Shown here piece after piece: positions 39,132 through 48,130 of a stretch of DNA of 64,000 nt. Each line of letters starts with the position of its first letter. Positions within the stretch are counted from its first letter, which is position 1. The notes beneath the pieces are model-generated. The model ran no database searches, had not been told where the DNA came from, and saw nothing but the letters and a program-made list of their open reading frames with translations. The position numbers and the translations under genes are program-made. Origin of the DNA: Rhizobium sp. 9140 (GTDB lineage: Bacteria; Pseudomonadota; Alphaproteobacteria; Rhizobiales; Rhizobiaceae); contig NZ_FJUR01000002.1 in NCBI RefSeq assembly GCF_900067135.1, positions 124,001-188,000 of the forward strand. The letters run 5' to 3'.

Positions 39132-39890
39132 TCACAGAGAGGCGGTGATGCCACCGTCCACATAGAGGATATGGCCGTTGACGAAGGACGATGCTCCGGA
39201 TGCAAGGAAGATGCAGGCGCCGACCAGTTCCTCGACCTTGCCCCATCGACCGGCTGGTGTCCGCTTTTCCAGCCATGCCGAAAACGTCTCGTCGGCGACG
39301 AGCGCGGCGTTGAGCGGCGTGTCGAAATAACCGGGCGCGATGGCGTTGCATTGCAGGCCGTACTTCGCCCAGTCTGTCGCCATGCCCTTCGTCAGGTTTC
39401 CGACGGCACCCTTGGTCGCCGTATAGGGCGCGATACCGGGACGGGCGAGCGCCGTCTGGACGCTCGCGATATTGATGATCTTGCCCGCACCCCGCGTGAT
39501 CATGTGGCGGGCGACGGCCTGGCCGACGTTGAAGACGCTCGACACGTTGGTGCGCAGCAACCTCTCGAAAGCGTCAGCCGGAAACTCTTCCAACGGCGTG
39601 CGATACTGCATGCCGGCATTGTTGACAAGGATATCGATCGGGCCGACATCCGCCTCGAATCGGTCCACCGCTATGCGCGCCGCCTGATGATCGGTGGCGT
39701 CGAAGGCGAGATGGTCGACTGGTGTTTCGAATTGCGCCGTCGCTGCCGAGAGCTTCTCCGCATCGCGTCCGTTGAGTACGATATGCGCGCCGGCGGCCTG
39801 CACGCCGTGGGCAAGCGCAAGGCCGATCCCTTGCGACGAACCGGTGATCAGAGCCCGTTTCCCGGAAAGGTTGAACAGCCGTAGCGACAT
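39132..39890 (-). CDS. idnO: Gluconate 5-dehydrogenase / 5-keto-D-gluconate reductase
   Basis: SDR of 252 residues. TGSSQGIG (about 17-24), NNAGMQYR, catalytic Ser in NIASVQ, YTATKGAVG and the C-terminal NGHILYVDGGITASL. GMQYR and the ending are characteristic of IdnO/Gno enzymes, which interconvert 5-ketogluconate and D-gluconate. First gene of the minus-strand pair with the LacI regulator. Confidence 0.85.
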   Translation of the reverse strand: MSLRLFNLSGKRALITGSSQGIGLALAHGVQAAGAHIVLNGRDAEKLSAATAQFETPVDHLAFDATDHQAARIAVDRFEADVGPIDILVNNAGMQYRTPLEEFPADAFERLLRTNVSSVFNVGQAVARHMITRGAGKIINIASVQTALARPGIAPYTATKGAVGNLTKGMATDWAKYGLQCNAIAPGYFDTPLNAALVADETFSAWLEKRTPAGRWGKVEELVGACIFLASGASSFVNGHILYVDGGITASL

Positions 39891-39932
39891 GTTTTTCTCC
39901 TGATGTCTCTCGACAAAGTCTTCTGGCTCCGT

Positions 39933-39952
39933 TTATGTTATCGATAACATAA
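39933..39952. promoter_or_regulatory. Perfect 20-bp palindrome, GntR/IdnR-type LacI operator
   Basis: TTATGTTATCGATAACATAA reads identically on both strands. Its core ATGTTA...TAACAT matches the operators of the gluconate repressors GntR/IdnR in enteric bacteria. It sits in the 110-base gap between idnO (minus) and the reductase gene (plus), where one repressor could shut both directions. Confidence 0.8.
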
Positions 39953-40000
39953 TCTGTCAAGGTATCCTCTGATATGAGAGCGCCGAACGCGAGAGCCATA

Positions 40001-40948
40001 ATGACAAAGCCGAATATCCTTCAGGTCGGTCCCTATCCGGAATGGGACGAGACGCCCCTGAACGCCGCGTTTGTGGTCCATCGCTATTTCGAGGCGGCGG
40101 ACAAGCATGCCTTTCTGGCCGAGATCGGGCCAGATATCCGGGGCATCGCGACGCGTGGCGAACTGGGCGCCAGCCGCGTCATGATCGACGCCTGCCCGAA
40201 TCTCGAGGTCATCTCCGTCTATGGCGTCGGCTACGATGCGGTCGATCTGGCCGCTTGTCGGGAACGGGGCATCCGCGTGACCAACACGCCGGACGTGCTG
40301 ACCAAGGACGTAGCCGATCTCGGCGTCGCCATGATGCTCTGCCAGTCGCGCGGCGTCATCGGCGCGGAAACCTGGGTGCGGGATGGAAGCTGGGTCGCGC
40401 GGGGACTGTATCCCCTGCGTCGCCGCGTCTGGGGTCGTCGTGCCGGCATTCTTGGCCTCGGTCGCATCGGCCTGGAGGTGGCGAAACGCCTGAAGGGTTT
40501 CGATATGCAGATCTCCTACAGCGCCACCCGGCCCAAGCCTGAGGCCGATGGCCTGACGTTCGTGGCCGATCCGGTCGCTCTCGCGCGGGACGTTGATTTT
40601 CTGTTCGTCACACTGGCTGCGTCCGCCGAAACGCGTCACATCGTCGGCCGCGAGGTCATCGCGGCGCTTGGGGAGGATGGAATGCTGATCAACATTTCCC
40701 GTGCATCCAATATCGACGAGGACGCGCTGCTCGACGCCTTGGAACAGGGAACGCTTGGCTCGGCGGCCCTTGATGTGTTCGAGGGCGAGCCCGCGCTCAA
40801 TCCGCGCTTCCTGGCGCTCGACAATGTCCTCCTCCAGCCGCATCACGCTTCGGGTACCATCGAGACGCGCAAGGCGATGGGGCAGCTGGTTCGCGACAAT
40901 CTGCAAGCGCACTTTGCCGGCGCGCCGCTTCCGACCCCAGTCCTGTGA
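40001..40948 (+). CDS. D-isomer-specific 2-hydroxyacid dehydrogenase, 2-ketogluconate/hydroxypyruvate reductase-like
   Basis: About 315 residues, NAD(P)-binding Rossmann motif GILGLGRIGLEVAKRL (about 148-163) and the catalytic set Arg in NISRASNIDE, Glu in VFEGEPALN and His in LQPHHASGT. Similar to GhrB-type reductases that act on 2-ketogluconate, glyoxylate or hydroxypyruvate. Placed before idnD under the palindromic operator. The ATG at 40001 is favoured by homology length; one at 39974 is possible. Confidence 0.85.
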   Translation: MTKPNILQVGPYPEWDETPLNAAFVVHRYFEAADKHAFLAEIGPDIRGIATRGELGASRVMIDACPNLEVISVYGVGYDAVDLAACRERGIRVTNTPDVLTKDVADLGVAMMLCQSRGVIGAETWVRDGSWVARGLYPLRRRVWGRRAGILGLGRIGLEVAKRLKGFDMQISYSATRPKPEADGLTFVADPVALARDVDFLFVTLAASAETRHIVGREVIAALGEDGMLINISRASNIDEDALLDALEQGTLGSAALDVFEGEPALNPRFLALDNVLLQPHHASGTIETRKAMGQLVRDNLQAHFAGAPLPTPVL

Positions 40949-40958
40949 GGTTGCCATC

Positions 40959-41990
40959 ATGAAAGCCATCATCGCCCATGGCGCAAAGGATCTCCGCATC
41001 GAGGAGACGGCGGAAGAACAGACCGGTCTCGGCGAGGTCCGGCTGCGGCTTGCCACTGGCGGCCTCTGCGGCAGCGACCTGCACTATTATCATCAAGGCG
41101 GTTTTGGCGCGGTTCGCCTGAAGCAGCCGATGATCCTCGGTCATGAGGTTTCCGCCTATGTCGAGGCTCTGGGCGAGGGCGTTGACGGGCTGGAGGTCGG
41201 AGACCTCGTCTCCGTGTCGCCGTCCCGGCCGTGCCGTATGTGCAGATATTGCCAGCAGGGCCTGCACAACCAGTGCCTGAACATGCGGTTTTACGGCAGC
41301 GCCATGCCGTTTCCGCATATTCAGGGTGCCTTCCGCGAGACCCTCGTTGCAGACGCTTACCAATGTGTTCCCGCCGGCGATCTATCGCCCGGCGAAGCGG
41401 CCATGGCGGAGCCGCTGGCGGTGGTCTTGCATGCGACGCGCCGGGCGGGAGACCTGCTCGGCAAGCGGGTGCTCGTCACCGGCTGCGGCCCCATCGGCGT
41501 ACTGTCGATCCTGGCGGCGCGGCGTGCCGGTGCGGCCGAAATCGTGGCGGTCGATCTTTCCGACTTCACGCTCGGGATGGCAAAATCAGCCGGCGCCGAC
41601 CGTACGATCAATACGGCAAGCGAACCCGATGGGCTGGCGCCTTACGCGGTGGACAAGGGCACGTTTGACGTTCTCTACGAATGCTCGGGTGCCGCACCGG
41701 CGTTGCTCGGCGCCATTCCCGCCCTGCTGCCGCGCGGCATCATCGTTCAGCTCGGCTTGGGTGGGGACATGACCCTGCCGATGACGGTGATCACCGCCAA
41801 GGAGCTGGACCTGCGTGGCTCCTTCCGTTTTCACGAGGAGTTCGCCACGGGCGTCGCCCTGATGCGCAAGGGCTTGATCGACGTCAAGCCGCTGATCACA
41901 CACACCGTGCCGCTCAACGATGCTCTCTCCGCCTTCGACATCGCCTCCGACCGCAGTCGGGCGATGAAGGCGCAGATCGTATTTTCCTGA
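40959..41990 (+). CDS. idnD: L-idonate 5-dehydrogenase (zinc-dependent)
   Basis: Medium-chain dehydrogenase of 343 residues. Catalytic zinc residues in GGLCGSDLHYYHQGG and GHE, structural zinc cysteines in CRMCRYCQQGLHNQC, and Rossmann VTGCGPIGVLSILAA. The string HYYHQGGFGAVRLKQPMILGHE is typical of IdnD, which converts L-idonate to 5-ketogluconate for IdnO. Starts ten bases after the reductase gene. Confidence 0.88.
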   Translation: MKAIIAHGAKDLRIEETAEEQTGLGEVRLRLATGGLCGSDLHYYHQGGFGAVRLKQPMILGHEVSAYVEALGEGVDGLEVGDLVSVSPSRPCRMCRYCQQGLHNQCLNMRFYGSAMPFPHIQGAFRETLVADAYQCVPAGDLSPGEAAMAEPLAVVLHATRRAGDLLGKRVLVTGCGPIGVLSILAARRAGAAEIVAVDLSDFTLGMAKSAGADRTINTASEPDGLAPYAVDKGTFDVLYECSGAAPALLGAIPALLPRGIIVQLGLGGDMTLPMTVITAKELDLRGSFRFHEEFATGVALMRKGLIDVKPLITHTVPLNDALSAFDIASDRSRAMKAQIVFS

Positions 41991-42016
41991 CAAACAGGGC
42001 CAAGGAGGGGCCAAGG

Positions 42017-42043
42017 AAAAGGCCGGCCTCGTTACCGGCTTTT
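42017..42043. terminator. Bidirectional stem-loop between idnD and a convergent LysR gene
   Basis: AAAAGGCCGG at 42017-42026 pairs with CCGGCTTTT at 42035-42043 (one bulged G), leaving T-runs on both strands. It overlaps the last codons of the LysR gene. Confidence 0.6.
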
Positions 42044-42970
42044 CCCTGATTTGACATCCGTGCAGCTCCAATGACCCTCGGCTCCCAGCTTCTCCACGAC
42101 CGAGAGTACAATGTTGCGGACCTCGATGACGGCCCTGCTGGGCGGATGGTTGACCGGCATATCCAGAACAAGTCGGCGCTGGAGGCCGGGCTTCACCAGC
42201 GTCGCGGTGGACAGGCGTTCGTTCTCGTGATCGGCGTAGACGGCACCGCGCCCGAGGATCGTGACGCCCAGTCCGGCGCGGATGGCGGCCTTCGTGCTCG
42301 CTACGCCCTCGATCTCCCTGACGATATTGATCTCGCGACCGAGCATCAGCGCCTGTCGTTCGAGAAGGATACGAATCCCGTGTCTGCGTGTAGGCAGGAT
42401 CAGCGGCAGTCCGAGGGCCTTTTCGATCGTCAGCGTTTCACCGGGCGCAAACTGGCCGTTTGCGCCGACGGCAAACAGCACCTCATCGAACAAGGGGATG
42501 GCGGCAGGCTTGGCAACCCCCTCAAGGGTGACGGCGAGATCGTGGAGCTTTGTGTCCACCGCGACGCGCAGCGCCTGGCTGTCCCCCTCGCTGATCGTCA
42601 GCCGCACCTTGGGAAAGCGCTGCGCGCACGCTTCGATGACGGGAATGCCGAGGATCGGGCTGATTGAGCCGAGAATGCCCAGCGACACGTCGCCGCTCGG
42701 ATATTTTGCCTGTTCCTTCGTCGCGATCTCCGCCTGATCGACGGCCCTGAGGATCGCCTGGGCGTGGGCCAAAAGCGTCTGGCCGGCTGCTGTCGCCGTC
42801 ACGCCGCGCGGTGTCCGGTTGAGCAGCAGAACGCCGAGCTGCTCCTCCAGAGCCCGCATGTGCGAACTCAACGCCGGCTGCGCGACACCCAGTTCACCGG
42901 CTGCGCGGGTAAACGAGCCGAGTTCCGCGATCTTGCTGAAGTATCGCATCTTCAAGAGATCGAGCGTCAT
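42032..42970 (-). CDS. LysR-family regulator, Nac-like
   Basis: About 312 residues; HTH in the first 60 residues (MRYFSKIAELGSFTRAAGEL, VAQPALSSHMRALEEQLG), then a LysR effector domain with GILGSISPILGIPVI. An ATG 15 bases upstream is an alternative start. It diverges from the small binding-protein remnant and the aldolase gene, so it may control the latter. Confidence 0.88.
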   Translation of the reverse strand: MTLDLLKMRYFSKIAELGSFTRAAGELGVAQPALSSHMRALEEQLGVLLLNRTPRGVTATAAGQTLLAHAQAILRAVDQAEIATKEQAKYPSGDVSLGILGSISPILGIPVIEACAQRFPKVRLTISEGDSQALRVAVDTKLHDLAVTLEGVAKPAAIPLFDEVLFAVGANGQFAPGETLTIEKALGLPLILPTRRHGIRILLERQALMLGREINIVREIEGVASTKAAIRAGLGVTILGRGAVYADHENERLSTATLVKPGLQRRLVLDMPVNHPPSRAVIEVRNIVLSVVEKLGAEGHWSCTDVKSGKSR

Positions 42971-43095
42971 CGTCCCACGTACCATCCATATCGATTTTAT
43001 ATATCTATTATGCCCAATATATATTTGTTTGAATGCCCGGCAACCGGTAAATGTTATCCTACCAGCGAGAGGATGCGCTGTTGGTGAGGAACGAC

Positions 43096-43382
43096 ATGAA
43101 CATGAAGCGAATTCTGGGGGCCGTCATCTTTAACGGCGCGGCCTCACAGCGAAGCTCACCGTAGTTTCTCCACAGACCCGTATGGCGGAACTGACGCAGG
43201 GGCGCGTCGATATCCTGGCATCGCTTCCCAGCGACAGCAAACAGCGTGCCGAACAGGTCAATTTTAGTGGTGCCTACATCGCCGGGCGGCTGACGTTCGA
43301 CGTCAGCCCCGACCTGTTCTTCTCCCAGGAGGCGCATCCCGACGTGCGGGGCGTCCTCTCCTCCATCCACCGCAATCCCTGA
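43096..43382 (+). pseudogene. Remnant of an amino-acid ABC transporter binding protein
   Basis: A start with a signal-like MNMKRILGAVIF stops after 22 codons (TAG near 43162). In another frame from 43182 there is AELTQGRVDILASLPSD and FSGAYIAGRLTFDV, a piece typical of family 3 binding proteins, ending in FFSQEAHPDVRGVLSSIHRN, which looks like the extreme C-terminus. Most of the gene is gone. Short but consistent. Confidence 0.6.
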
Positions 43383-43402
43383 AACAGTCGAAAGACCCGA
43401 TC

Positions 43403-44077
43403 ATGATCCATATCAAGCAAATCCCGGAACGCCCGAGCGCGGAAGACGTCAAGGCGCTTTCACCCTTCTCGCCGGCCACCATCCATGAGGCTCAGGGGCG
43501 TCGTGGCGCCCTGTCGTCGCGCATCAAGCCGGTCGATTACCGCATGAAGCTATGCGGCCCGGCTTTTACCGTGAAAAGTGCACCGCGCGACAATGTCATG
43601 CTGCAACTTGCCATCAACTATGCAAGTCCCGGCGATATCATCGTCGTCTCCGGTGGCGAATACGAGGAGGCCGGCTCCTTCGGAGACGTGCTGGCCAATG
43701 CCTGCCTTGCCAAGGGCATCGGCGGCCTCGTGACCGATACCGGCGTGCGCGACACACTGCAGCTCCGCGATCTCGGCTTTCCCGTGTTCTCGCTCAGCGT
43801 CTGCATCAAGGGCACGGTCAAGGAAACGCTGACCTCGGTCAACGATCCGATCATCGTCGGCGACGAACTGATCTATCCCGGCGACATCATCGTCGGCGAT
43901 GCCGACGGGCTGGTGGTCGTCCGTCGTGGCGAGGCGCAGGCGGTAGCAAAGCTTTCGCAGGAGCGGGAAGACGCCGAAGCCGGCTATATCGCCGCCTACA
44001 AGGCGGGCAAATCGGTGATCGAGGTGAGCAATCTGGAACCGGTGCTGAAAGCGAAGGGCTTCCGGTCGGATATCTGA
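43403..44077 (+). CDS. RraA-like / 4-hydroxy-4-methyl-2-oxoglutarate aldolase family protein
   Basis: A 224-residue member of the RraA-like fold. GGEYEEAGSFGDVLANACLA and GGLVTDTGVRDTLQLRDLGF supply the substrate and metal-binding Arg/Asp (RD) of HMG/CHA aldolases. Such enzymes split 4-carboxy-4-hydroxy-2-oxoadipate or HMG to pyruvate and oxaloacetate or pyruvate, or decarboxylate oxaloacetate. The neighbours do not encode a 4,5-cleavage pathway, so the precise substrate is open. Confidence 0.82.
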   Translation: MIHIKQIPERPSAEDVKALSPFSPATIHEAQGRRGALSSRIKPVDYRMKLCGPAFTVKSAPRDNVMLQLAINYASPGDIIVVSGGEYEEAGSFGDVLANACLAKGIGGLVTDTGVRDTLQLRDLGFPVFSLSVCIKGTVKETLTSVNDPIIVGDELIYPGDIIVGDADGLVVVRRGEAQAVAKLSQEREDAEAGYIAAYKAGKSVIEVSNLEPVLKAKGFRSDI

Positions 44078-44081
44078 TCTC

Positions 44082-44134
44082 ATACCAAGTGTCGACGAAA
44101 GAAACCTATAGGTCCTATCAACGACACTTGGTAT
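44082..44134. repeat. 13-bp perfect inverted repeat with 27-base loop between convergent genes
   Basis: ATACCAAGTGTCG at 44082-44094 and its exact complement at 44122-44134; the loop contains CCTATAGG. It fills nearly the whole gap between the aldolase and the convergent permease gene. It could be a shared terminator, but the shape also resembles small palindromic intergenic elements that are repeated in rhizobial genomes. Confidence 0.7.
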
Positions 44135-44165
44135 CAGGCCTCGGCGGCGGCCAGCGCCGTTTCGG

Positions 44166-45059
44166 TCATCTGCAACTCCGCTTCAGCCGGCTCTCGCGCC
44201 ACACGGCAAACAGACCGGCTGCTGCAACGATGACGCCGCCCGTGATTGTGGTGATAACGGGAAGCTGGCCGAAGGCGAGATAGCCGATGACTACGGACCA
44301 GATCAGCGTCGAATATTCGAACGGCGCAAGCAAAGAGGCCTGCGCATGGCGCAGGCTCAACGTCATCAAGATCTGTGCCATGCCGCCGGAAATGCCGGCG
44401 GCAAGCAGGAGACAAAGCTGCGTGACGCTCGGCATCGTCCAACCGAAGACAGCCGTCGCCAGGCCGATGACGGTGGTGACGAGAGAAAAATGGAGCACGA
44501 TGGCGCCCGGCTGTTCGGTCTTTGCAAGGTGACGGATCTGCACCGAGGAAACCGCGGAGAAGAACGCCGCCACGAGCCCTGCCGCGCTGCCGAGCAGCAT
44601 GCCCATACCGATGACGTCAGCTTTGAAAATATCGAGATGCGGTGCCAGCATCACCAGCACGCCGGTAAAGCCGACCGCGACCGACGTCCAGCGGTAGACC
44701 CGCACAACCTCGCCTAAGAGCACGGCAGCAAGGATGACGGTGAAGAGCGGCGCGGCATAGCTTAGCGCCGTTGCGTCGGCGAGCGGCAGATAGGCGAGCG
44801 CGAGATAGCCGAAGAACATGCCGCCCGTGCCGGAGATGCTGCGGACGAGGTGCCCGCCGAAATGCTTCGTGCGGGTGAGGGCAACAAGGTTTCCCTGGAG
44901 CCCGAGCCAGATCCCCAGGGGCAGGAGCGCGCCGACCGAGCGGAAGAGCACGACTTCCCCTGTCGGAATCGCACCGTTCAGCCCCTTCACGCTCGCCGCC
45001 ATCAAGGTCGCGCAGAGGGCTGCCAGAAGTTTGAGAAGAATGCCTTTTCCGGGGTTCAT
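44166..45059 (-). CDS. EamA/DMT-family transporter
   Basis: A 297-residue inner-membrane protein with ten predicted membrane segments arranged as two EamA repeats (about 10-135 and 150-285). Signature-like SISGTGGMFFGYLALAYLPL and LSLRHAQASLLAPFEYSTL. DMT proteins commonly export metabolites or amino acids. It diverges from the biotin-carboxylase operon and may move its substrate or product. Confidence 0.88.
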   Translation of the reverse strand: MNPGKGILLKLLAALCATLMAASVKGLNGAIPTGEVVLFRSVGALLPLGIWLGLQGNLVALTRTKHFGGHLVRSISGTGGMFFGYLALAYLPLADATALSYAAPLFTVILAAVLLGEVVRVYRWTSVAVGFTGVLVMLAPHLDIFKADVIGMGMLLGSAAGLVAAFFSAVSSVQIRHLAKTEQPGAIVLHFSLVTTVIGLATAVFGWTMPSVTQLCLLLAAGISGGMAQILMTLSLRHAQASLLAPFEYSTLIWSVVIGYLAFGQLPVITTITGGVIVAAAGLFAVWRESRLKRSCR

Positions 45060-45250
45060 TGCTATTCACCGTCGCCAAACCTCCCGAACTGGCCTCCCTG
45101 TCGCCATTCACCACGAACCGTCTCGGACGCAAACCAGAAACGCGCTCCATCAAAACTTCGTCTGACCCCATCGCCCCATCGCTGATGTAGCAAGAATGGC
45201 GCCCTTCGCTGCGTCTGTCAGCGAACCGGGACCTTGCAAGCAGGTGGCGA

Positions 45251-45652
45251 ATGGACCTCTCGAAAATCAAAACCCTGATCGACTTCGTCGGCCAATCCGA
45301 CATCACCGAACTCACGGTGAGCGAAAAGGATACGACGGTCCGGATCTTCCGGACGAAGACGACGGGCGAAACCGCTGGCCCGATTTCTGCGCCTGCCGCT
45401 GCTGCCGGAGAGGCCTGTTCGACGCAGGTGATCGCGCCGATCTTCGGTGTGCTGCACGCGGCATCGGCACCCGGCGAAAAGCCGTTCGTCGCCGTTGGCG
45501 ATATCGTCGAGGCCGGCCAGACGCTTTTCATCATCGAGGCCATGAAGGTTTTCAATAGCATTGCCGCGCCACGCACGGGGCGCATCGTGAGGCTCGCGGG
45601 CGTGGATGGCGCCGAGATCGAGGCGGGCGACCTGCTGGCGGAGATTGCCTGA
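45251..45652 (+). CDS. Biotin carboxyl carrier protein (AccB-like)
   Basis: A 133-residue protein with an N-terminal helix-strand region ([20 protein letters not shown]), a Pro/Ala linker and a C-terminal biotinyl domain with EAMK (Lys99 the biotin site; EAMKM is usual, here EAMKV). AGGTGG precedes the ATG. First gene of a tightly packed operon with biotin carboxylase, KipI/KipA and YcsF. It is probably a dedicated carrier rather than housekeeping AccB, because no fatty-acid genes are near. Confidence 0.9.
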   Translation: MDLSKIKTLIDFVGQSDITELTVSEKDTTVRIFRTKTTGETAGPISAPAAAAGEACSTQVIAPIFGVLHAASAPGEKPFVAVGDIVEAGQTLFIIEAMKVFNSIAAPRTGRIVRLAGVDGAEIEAGDLLAEIA

Positions 45653-47040
45653 TGTCCGGGGACGCAACAAACGCGCAGCAAGCACGCGGCTTCGATACGG
45701 TCCTCATCGCCAATCGCGGCGAGATCGCGCTGCGGGTGCTCAGAGCCTGCAAGGATCTGGGCCTGAAGACGGTCATGATCTGCTCGCAGGCCGACCGGGA
45801 CGCGCAATACGGTGCGCTGGCAGACAGGTTGCTTTGCATAGGCCCGGCAAGCGCCGGCAAGAGCTATCTCAATCAGGATGCGATCCTGCTGGCGGCGCGC
45901 CTGACGGGTGCCGGCGCCATTCACCCCGGTTACGGCTTCCTGTCAGAGAATGCCGCTTTTTCCAATGCCATCGAGACGGCCGGGATGGTCTTCATCGGGC
46001 CGACCGCCGCCTCGATTTCGACCATGGGCGACAAGATCGCCGCGAAATCCGCGATGATGGCGGCCGGCGTCCCATGCGTTCCCGGTCCCGATACCGCGCT
46101 TCCGGACGATCCGGCCGCAGTCCAGGCCATCGCCGCCGAGATCGGCTACCCCGTGATCGTCAAGGCGGCCGGCGGCGGTGGCGGACGCGGCATGCGCGTG
46201 GTGCACGAGGCGGGACATCTGCAGGAGGCGGTGTCGCTGACCCGCGAGGAAGCGCGGCAGGCCTTCGGCAGCCCGGCGCTCTACATGGAGAAATTTCTCC
46301 AGCATCCGCGCCATATCGAAATACAGGTTCTTTGCGACGTGCACGGCAACGCCATCTGGCTCGGGCATCGTGATTGCTCCATGCAGCGCCGCCACCAGAA
46401 AGTGGTAGAAGAAGCGCCCGCGCCCGGTATCGCGCCGGAAAGCATCGGCCCCGTTGCCGAAGCCTGCCTCACCGCCTGCCGGCTGATCGGCTATCGCGGC
46501 GTCGGCACCTTCGAGTTTCTCTATGAGGGTGGCGAGTTCTACTTCATCGAGATGAACACCCGGCTTCAGGTCGAGCATCCCGTGACCGAGATGACGGCGG
46601 ATATCGACATCGTCCAGGCGCAGATCCGCGTGGCGCAGGGCGAACCGCTGGCGCTGGGGCAGGGGGATGTGGCGACCGAAGGGCATGCCTTCGAATGCCG
46701 CATCAATGCGGAAGACCCCGAAACGTTTCTGGCCGCAGCCGGCACCATCACCGGCATCGCCCTGCCATCCGGCCCCGGTATCCGGGTCGATACGCATGTC
46801 CATGCCGGTTACAAGGTGCCGCCCTATTACGACTCGCTGATCGGCAAGCTGATCGTGCATGCGCCGAGCCGGACGGAGGCCATTGCCGCCATGCGCAATG
46901 CGCTTGCGCAGACGCGCATCGACGGCATCGCCACCAACCTGCCGCTGTTGCGCGCGCTGTTCGAAGACGCGGCCTTTGCGGCCGGCGGCACGGATATCCA
47001 CTATCTCGAGACATGGTTGAAGCAGCGGAGCGCCGCATGA
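45652..47040 (+). CDS. Biotin carboxylase (AccC-like)
   Basis: A 462-residue ATP-grasp enzyme that carboxylates biotin on the carrier using bicarbonate and ATP. Motifs in order: [45 protein letters not shown] (glycine-rich loop, one extra Gly), [17 protein letters not shown] and [17 protein letters not shown]. Its ATG overlaps the end of the carrier gene (TGATG), and its own stop overlaps the next gene (ATGA). Confidence 0.94.
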   Translation: MSGDATNAQQARGFDTVLIANRGEIALRVLRACKDLGLKTVMICSQADRDAQYGALADRLLCIGPASAGKSYLNQDAILLAARLTGAGAIHPGYGFLSENAAFSNAIETAGMVFIGPTAASISTMGDKIAAKSAMMAAGVPCVPGPDTALPDDPAAVQAIAAEIGYPVIVKAAGGGGGRGMRVVHEAGHLQEAVSLTREEARQAFGSPALYMEKFLQHPRHIEIQVLCDVHGNAIWLGHRDCSMQRRHQKVVEEAPAPGIAPESIGPVAEACLTACRLIGYRGVGTFEFLYEGGEFYFIEMNTRLQVEHPVTEMTADIDIVQAQIRVAQGEPLALGQGDVATEGHAFECRINAEDPETFLAAAGTITGIALPSGPGIRVDTHVHAGYKVPPYYDSLIGKLIVHAPSRTEAIAAMRNALAQTRIDGIATNLPLLRALFEDAAFAAGGTDIHYLETWLKQRSAA

Positions 47041-47438
47041 GCAAGCTGGACTTCACCGATCCCGCCCTCCTCGACGCGCTTGCCGCCGCCCTGACGGCCG
47101 CCGGCGTGGACGGCATCGAGATCGAGCAGTCGTCGCGCACGCTGCGGCTGGTCGTAGAGGGGAAGACCCCGCGCGCGACGGTGCGCCCCCATGCCGGCAA
47201 TGCATCAGCAGCTGATATCCTCACCGCGCCAATGGCCGGCATCTTCGACCTCGATACGATCCCGAGCGAACTGCCGCGAACCGTTCGTGCCGGAGACATT
47301 CTTGCCTGCCTGCGCATCGGGCCGGTGCTGGTGCCCGTCAGGGCCTCAAAAGCCTGCACCGTCACGCGGTGCCTTGTCGTTACAGATGCCCTTGTCGGCT
47401 TCGGCGATCCCCTGTTCGACATCGAGGCACGCTCATGA
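47037..47438 (+). CDS. Second biotinyl/lipoyl-domain protein with degenerate attachment motif
   Basis: A 133-residue protein with the same overall layout as the carrier two genes upstream: a helix-strand N-terminus ([20 protein letters not shown]), a linker, and a barrel-like C-terminal domain ([12 protein letters not shown], then [15 protein letters not shown]). Where the carrier has EAMK, this has RASK (Lys105), so the lysine is kept but the recognition residues are not. It may be an unbiotinylated structural subunit or be modified by something else. ATGA overlaps on both sides tie it to the complex. Confidence 0.75.
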   Translation: MSKLDFTDPALLDALAAALTAAGVDGIEIEQSSRTLRLVVEGKTPRATVRPHAGNASAADILTAPMAGIFDLDTIPSELPRTVRAGDILACLRIGPVLVPVRASKACTVTRCLVVTDALVGFGDPLFDIEARS

Positions 47439-48130
47439 GCCGCGCAGCCAATTCCCTTGCCAGCCGACCGCTGATCCGGTCGCGACCCAAGATCTCGGCC
47501 ATCGGCGCGCGGGCGTTCCTACTCGATGCGCCGGGCGAGTTCGACCTTGCCGCGCAACGCCGGATCTGGGCGCTGACGCAGACCGTGCGGCGGTGGTCTG
47601 ACGTGATCGAAACCGTGCCGGGCATGACCAATCTGCTGGCCGTTTTCAAGGCCGTGCCGGAAGACCCCGACAGCGTGATATCTAGGCTGTTCGACGCCTG
47701 GGAACGCGCCGAAAGCATCGACATCAAAGGCAAGACGATCGACATTCCCGTTCATTACGGCGGCGCGCATGCGACCGATCTGGCCGCCCTTTGCGATCTC
47801 TGCGGTCTTTCCGACAAGGAAGTCGTGCGGCTGCATCATCAGGGCACCTATACGGTGTTTGCGCTCGGCAGCGCGCCGGGCTTCGGCTACCTGCACGGGC
47901 TCGATCCGCGCCTTCACATGCCGCGCAAGACCGTGCCGTCTTTGCGGATGGAAAAGGGTTGCGTCACCATCGGCGGCATGCAGACGGGCGTTGCCGTTCT
48001 GACCGGGCCGAATGGCTGGAATTCGATCGGCTTTGCCGACCTGCCGATGTTCGACCCCGCAGCCGAAGTACCAGCTTTGATGGCGCCGGGCGATATCGTG
48101 CGCTTTCTCCCCGAAAGGATCGAGCTGTGA
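47435..48130 (+). CDS. pxpB: KipI/PxpB-family subunit (AHS1 domain)
   Basis: A 231-residue protein with the AHS1/KipI domain: ALTQTVRRWSDVIETVPGMT early, then GSAPGFGYLHGLDPRLHMPR and IGGMQTGVAVLTGPNGWNSIG. In E. coli PxpB it is a subunit of ATP-dependent 5-oxoprolinase; the same domain forms half of the carboxyltransferase region of urea carboxylase. Start and stop overlap neighbours (ATGA and GTGA). With biotin carboxylase next door, the carboxyltransferase role is at least as likely as 5-oxoprolinase. Confidence 0.88.
   Translation: MSRAANSLASRPLIRSRPKISAIGARAFLLDAPGEFDLAAQRRIWALTQTVRRWSDVIETVPGMTNLLAVFKAVPEDPDSVISRLFDAWERAESIDIKGKTIDIPVHYGGAHATDLAALCDLCGLSDKEVVRLHHQGTYTVFALGSAPGFGYLHGLDPRLHMPRKTVPSLRMEKGCVTIGGMQTGVAVLTGPNGWNSIGFADLPMFDPAAEVPALMAPGDIVRFLPERIEL

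Noticed and set aside
45251..47040. Housekeeping acetyl-CoA carboxylase accBC
   Set aside because: The operon context (KipI, KipA, YcsF) and the unusual second carrier point to a specialised enzyme, and the carrier has EAMKV rather than EAMKM.
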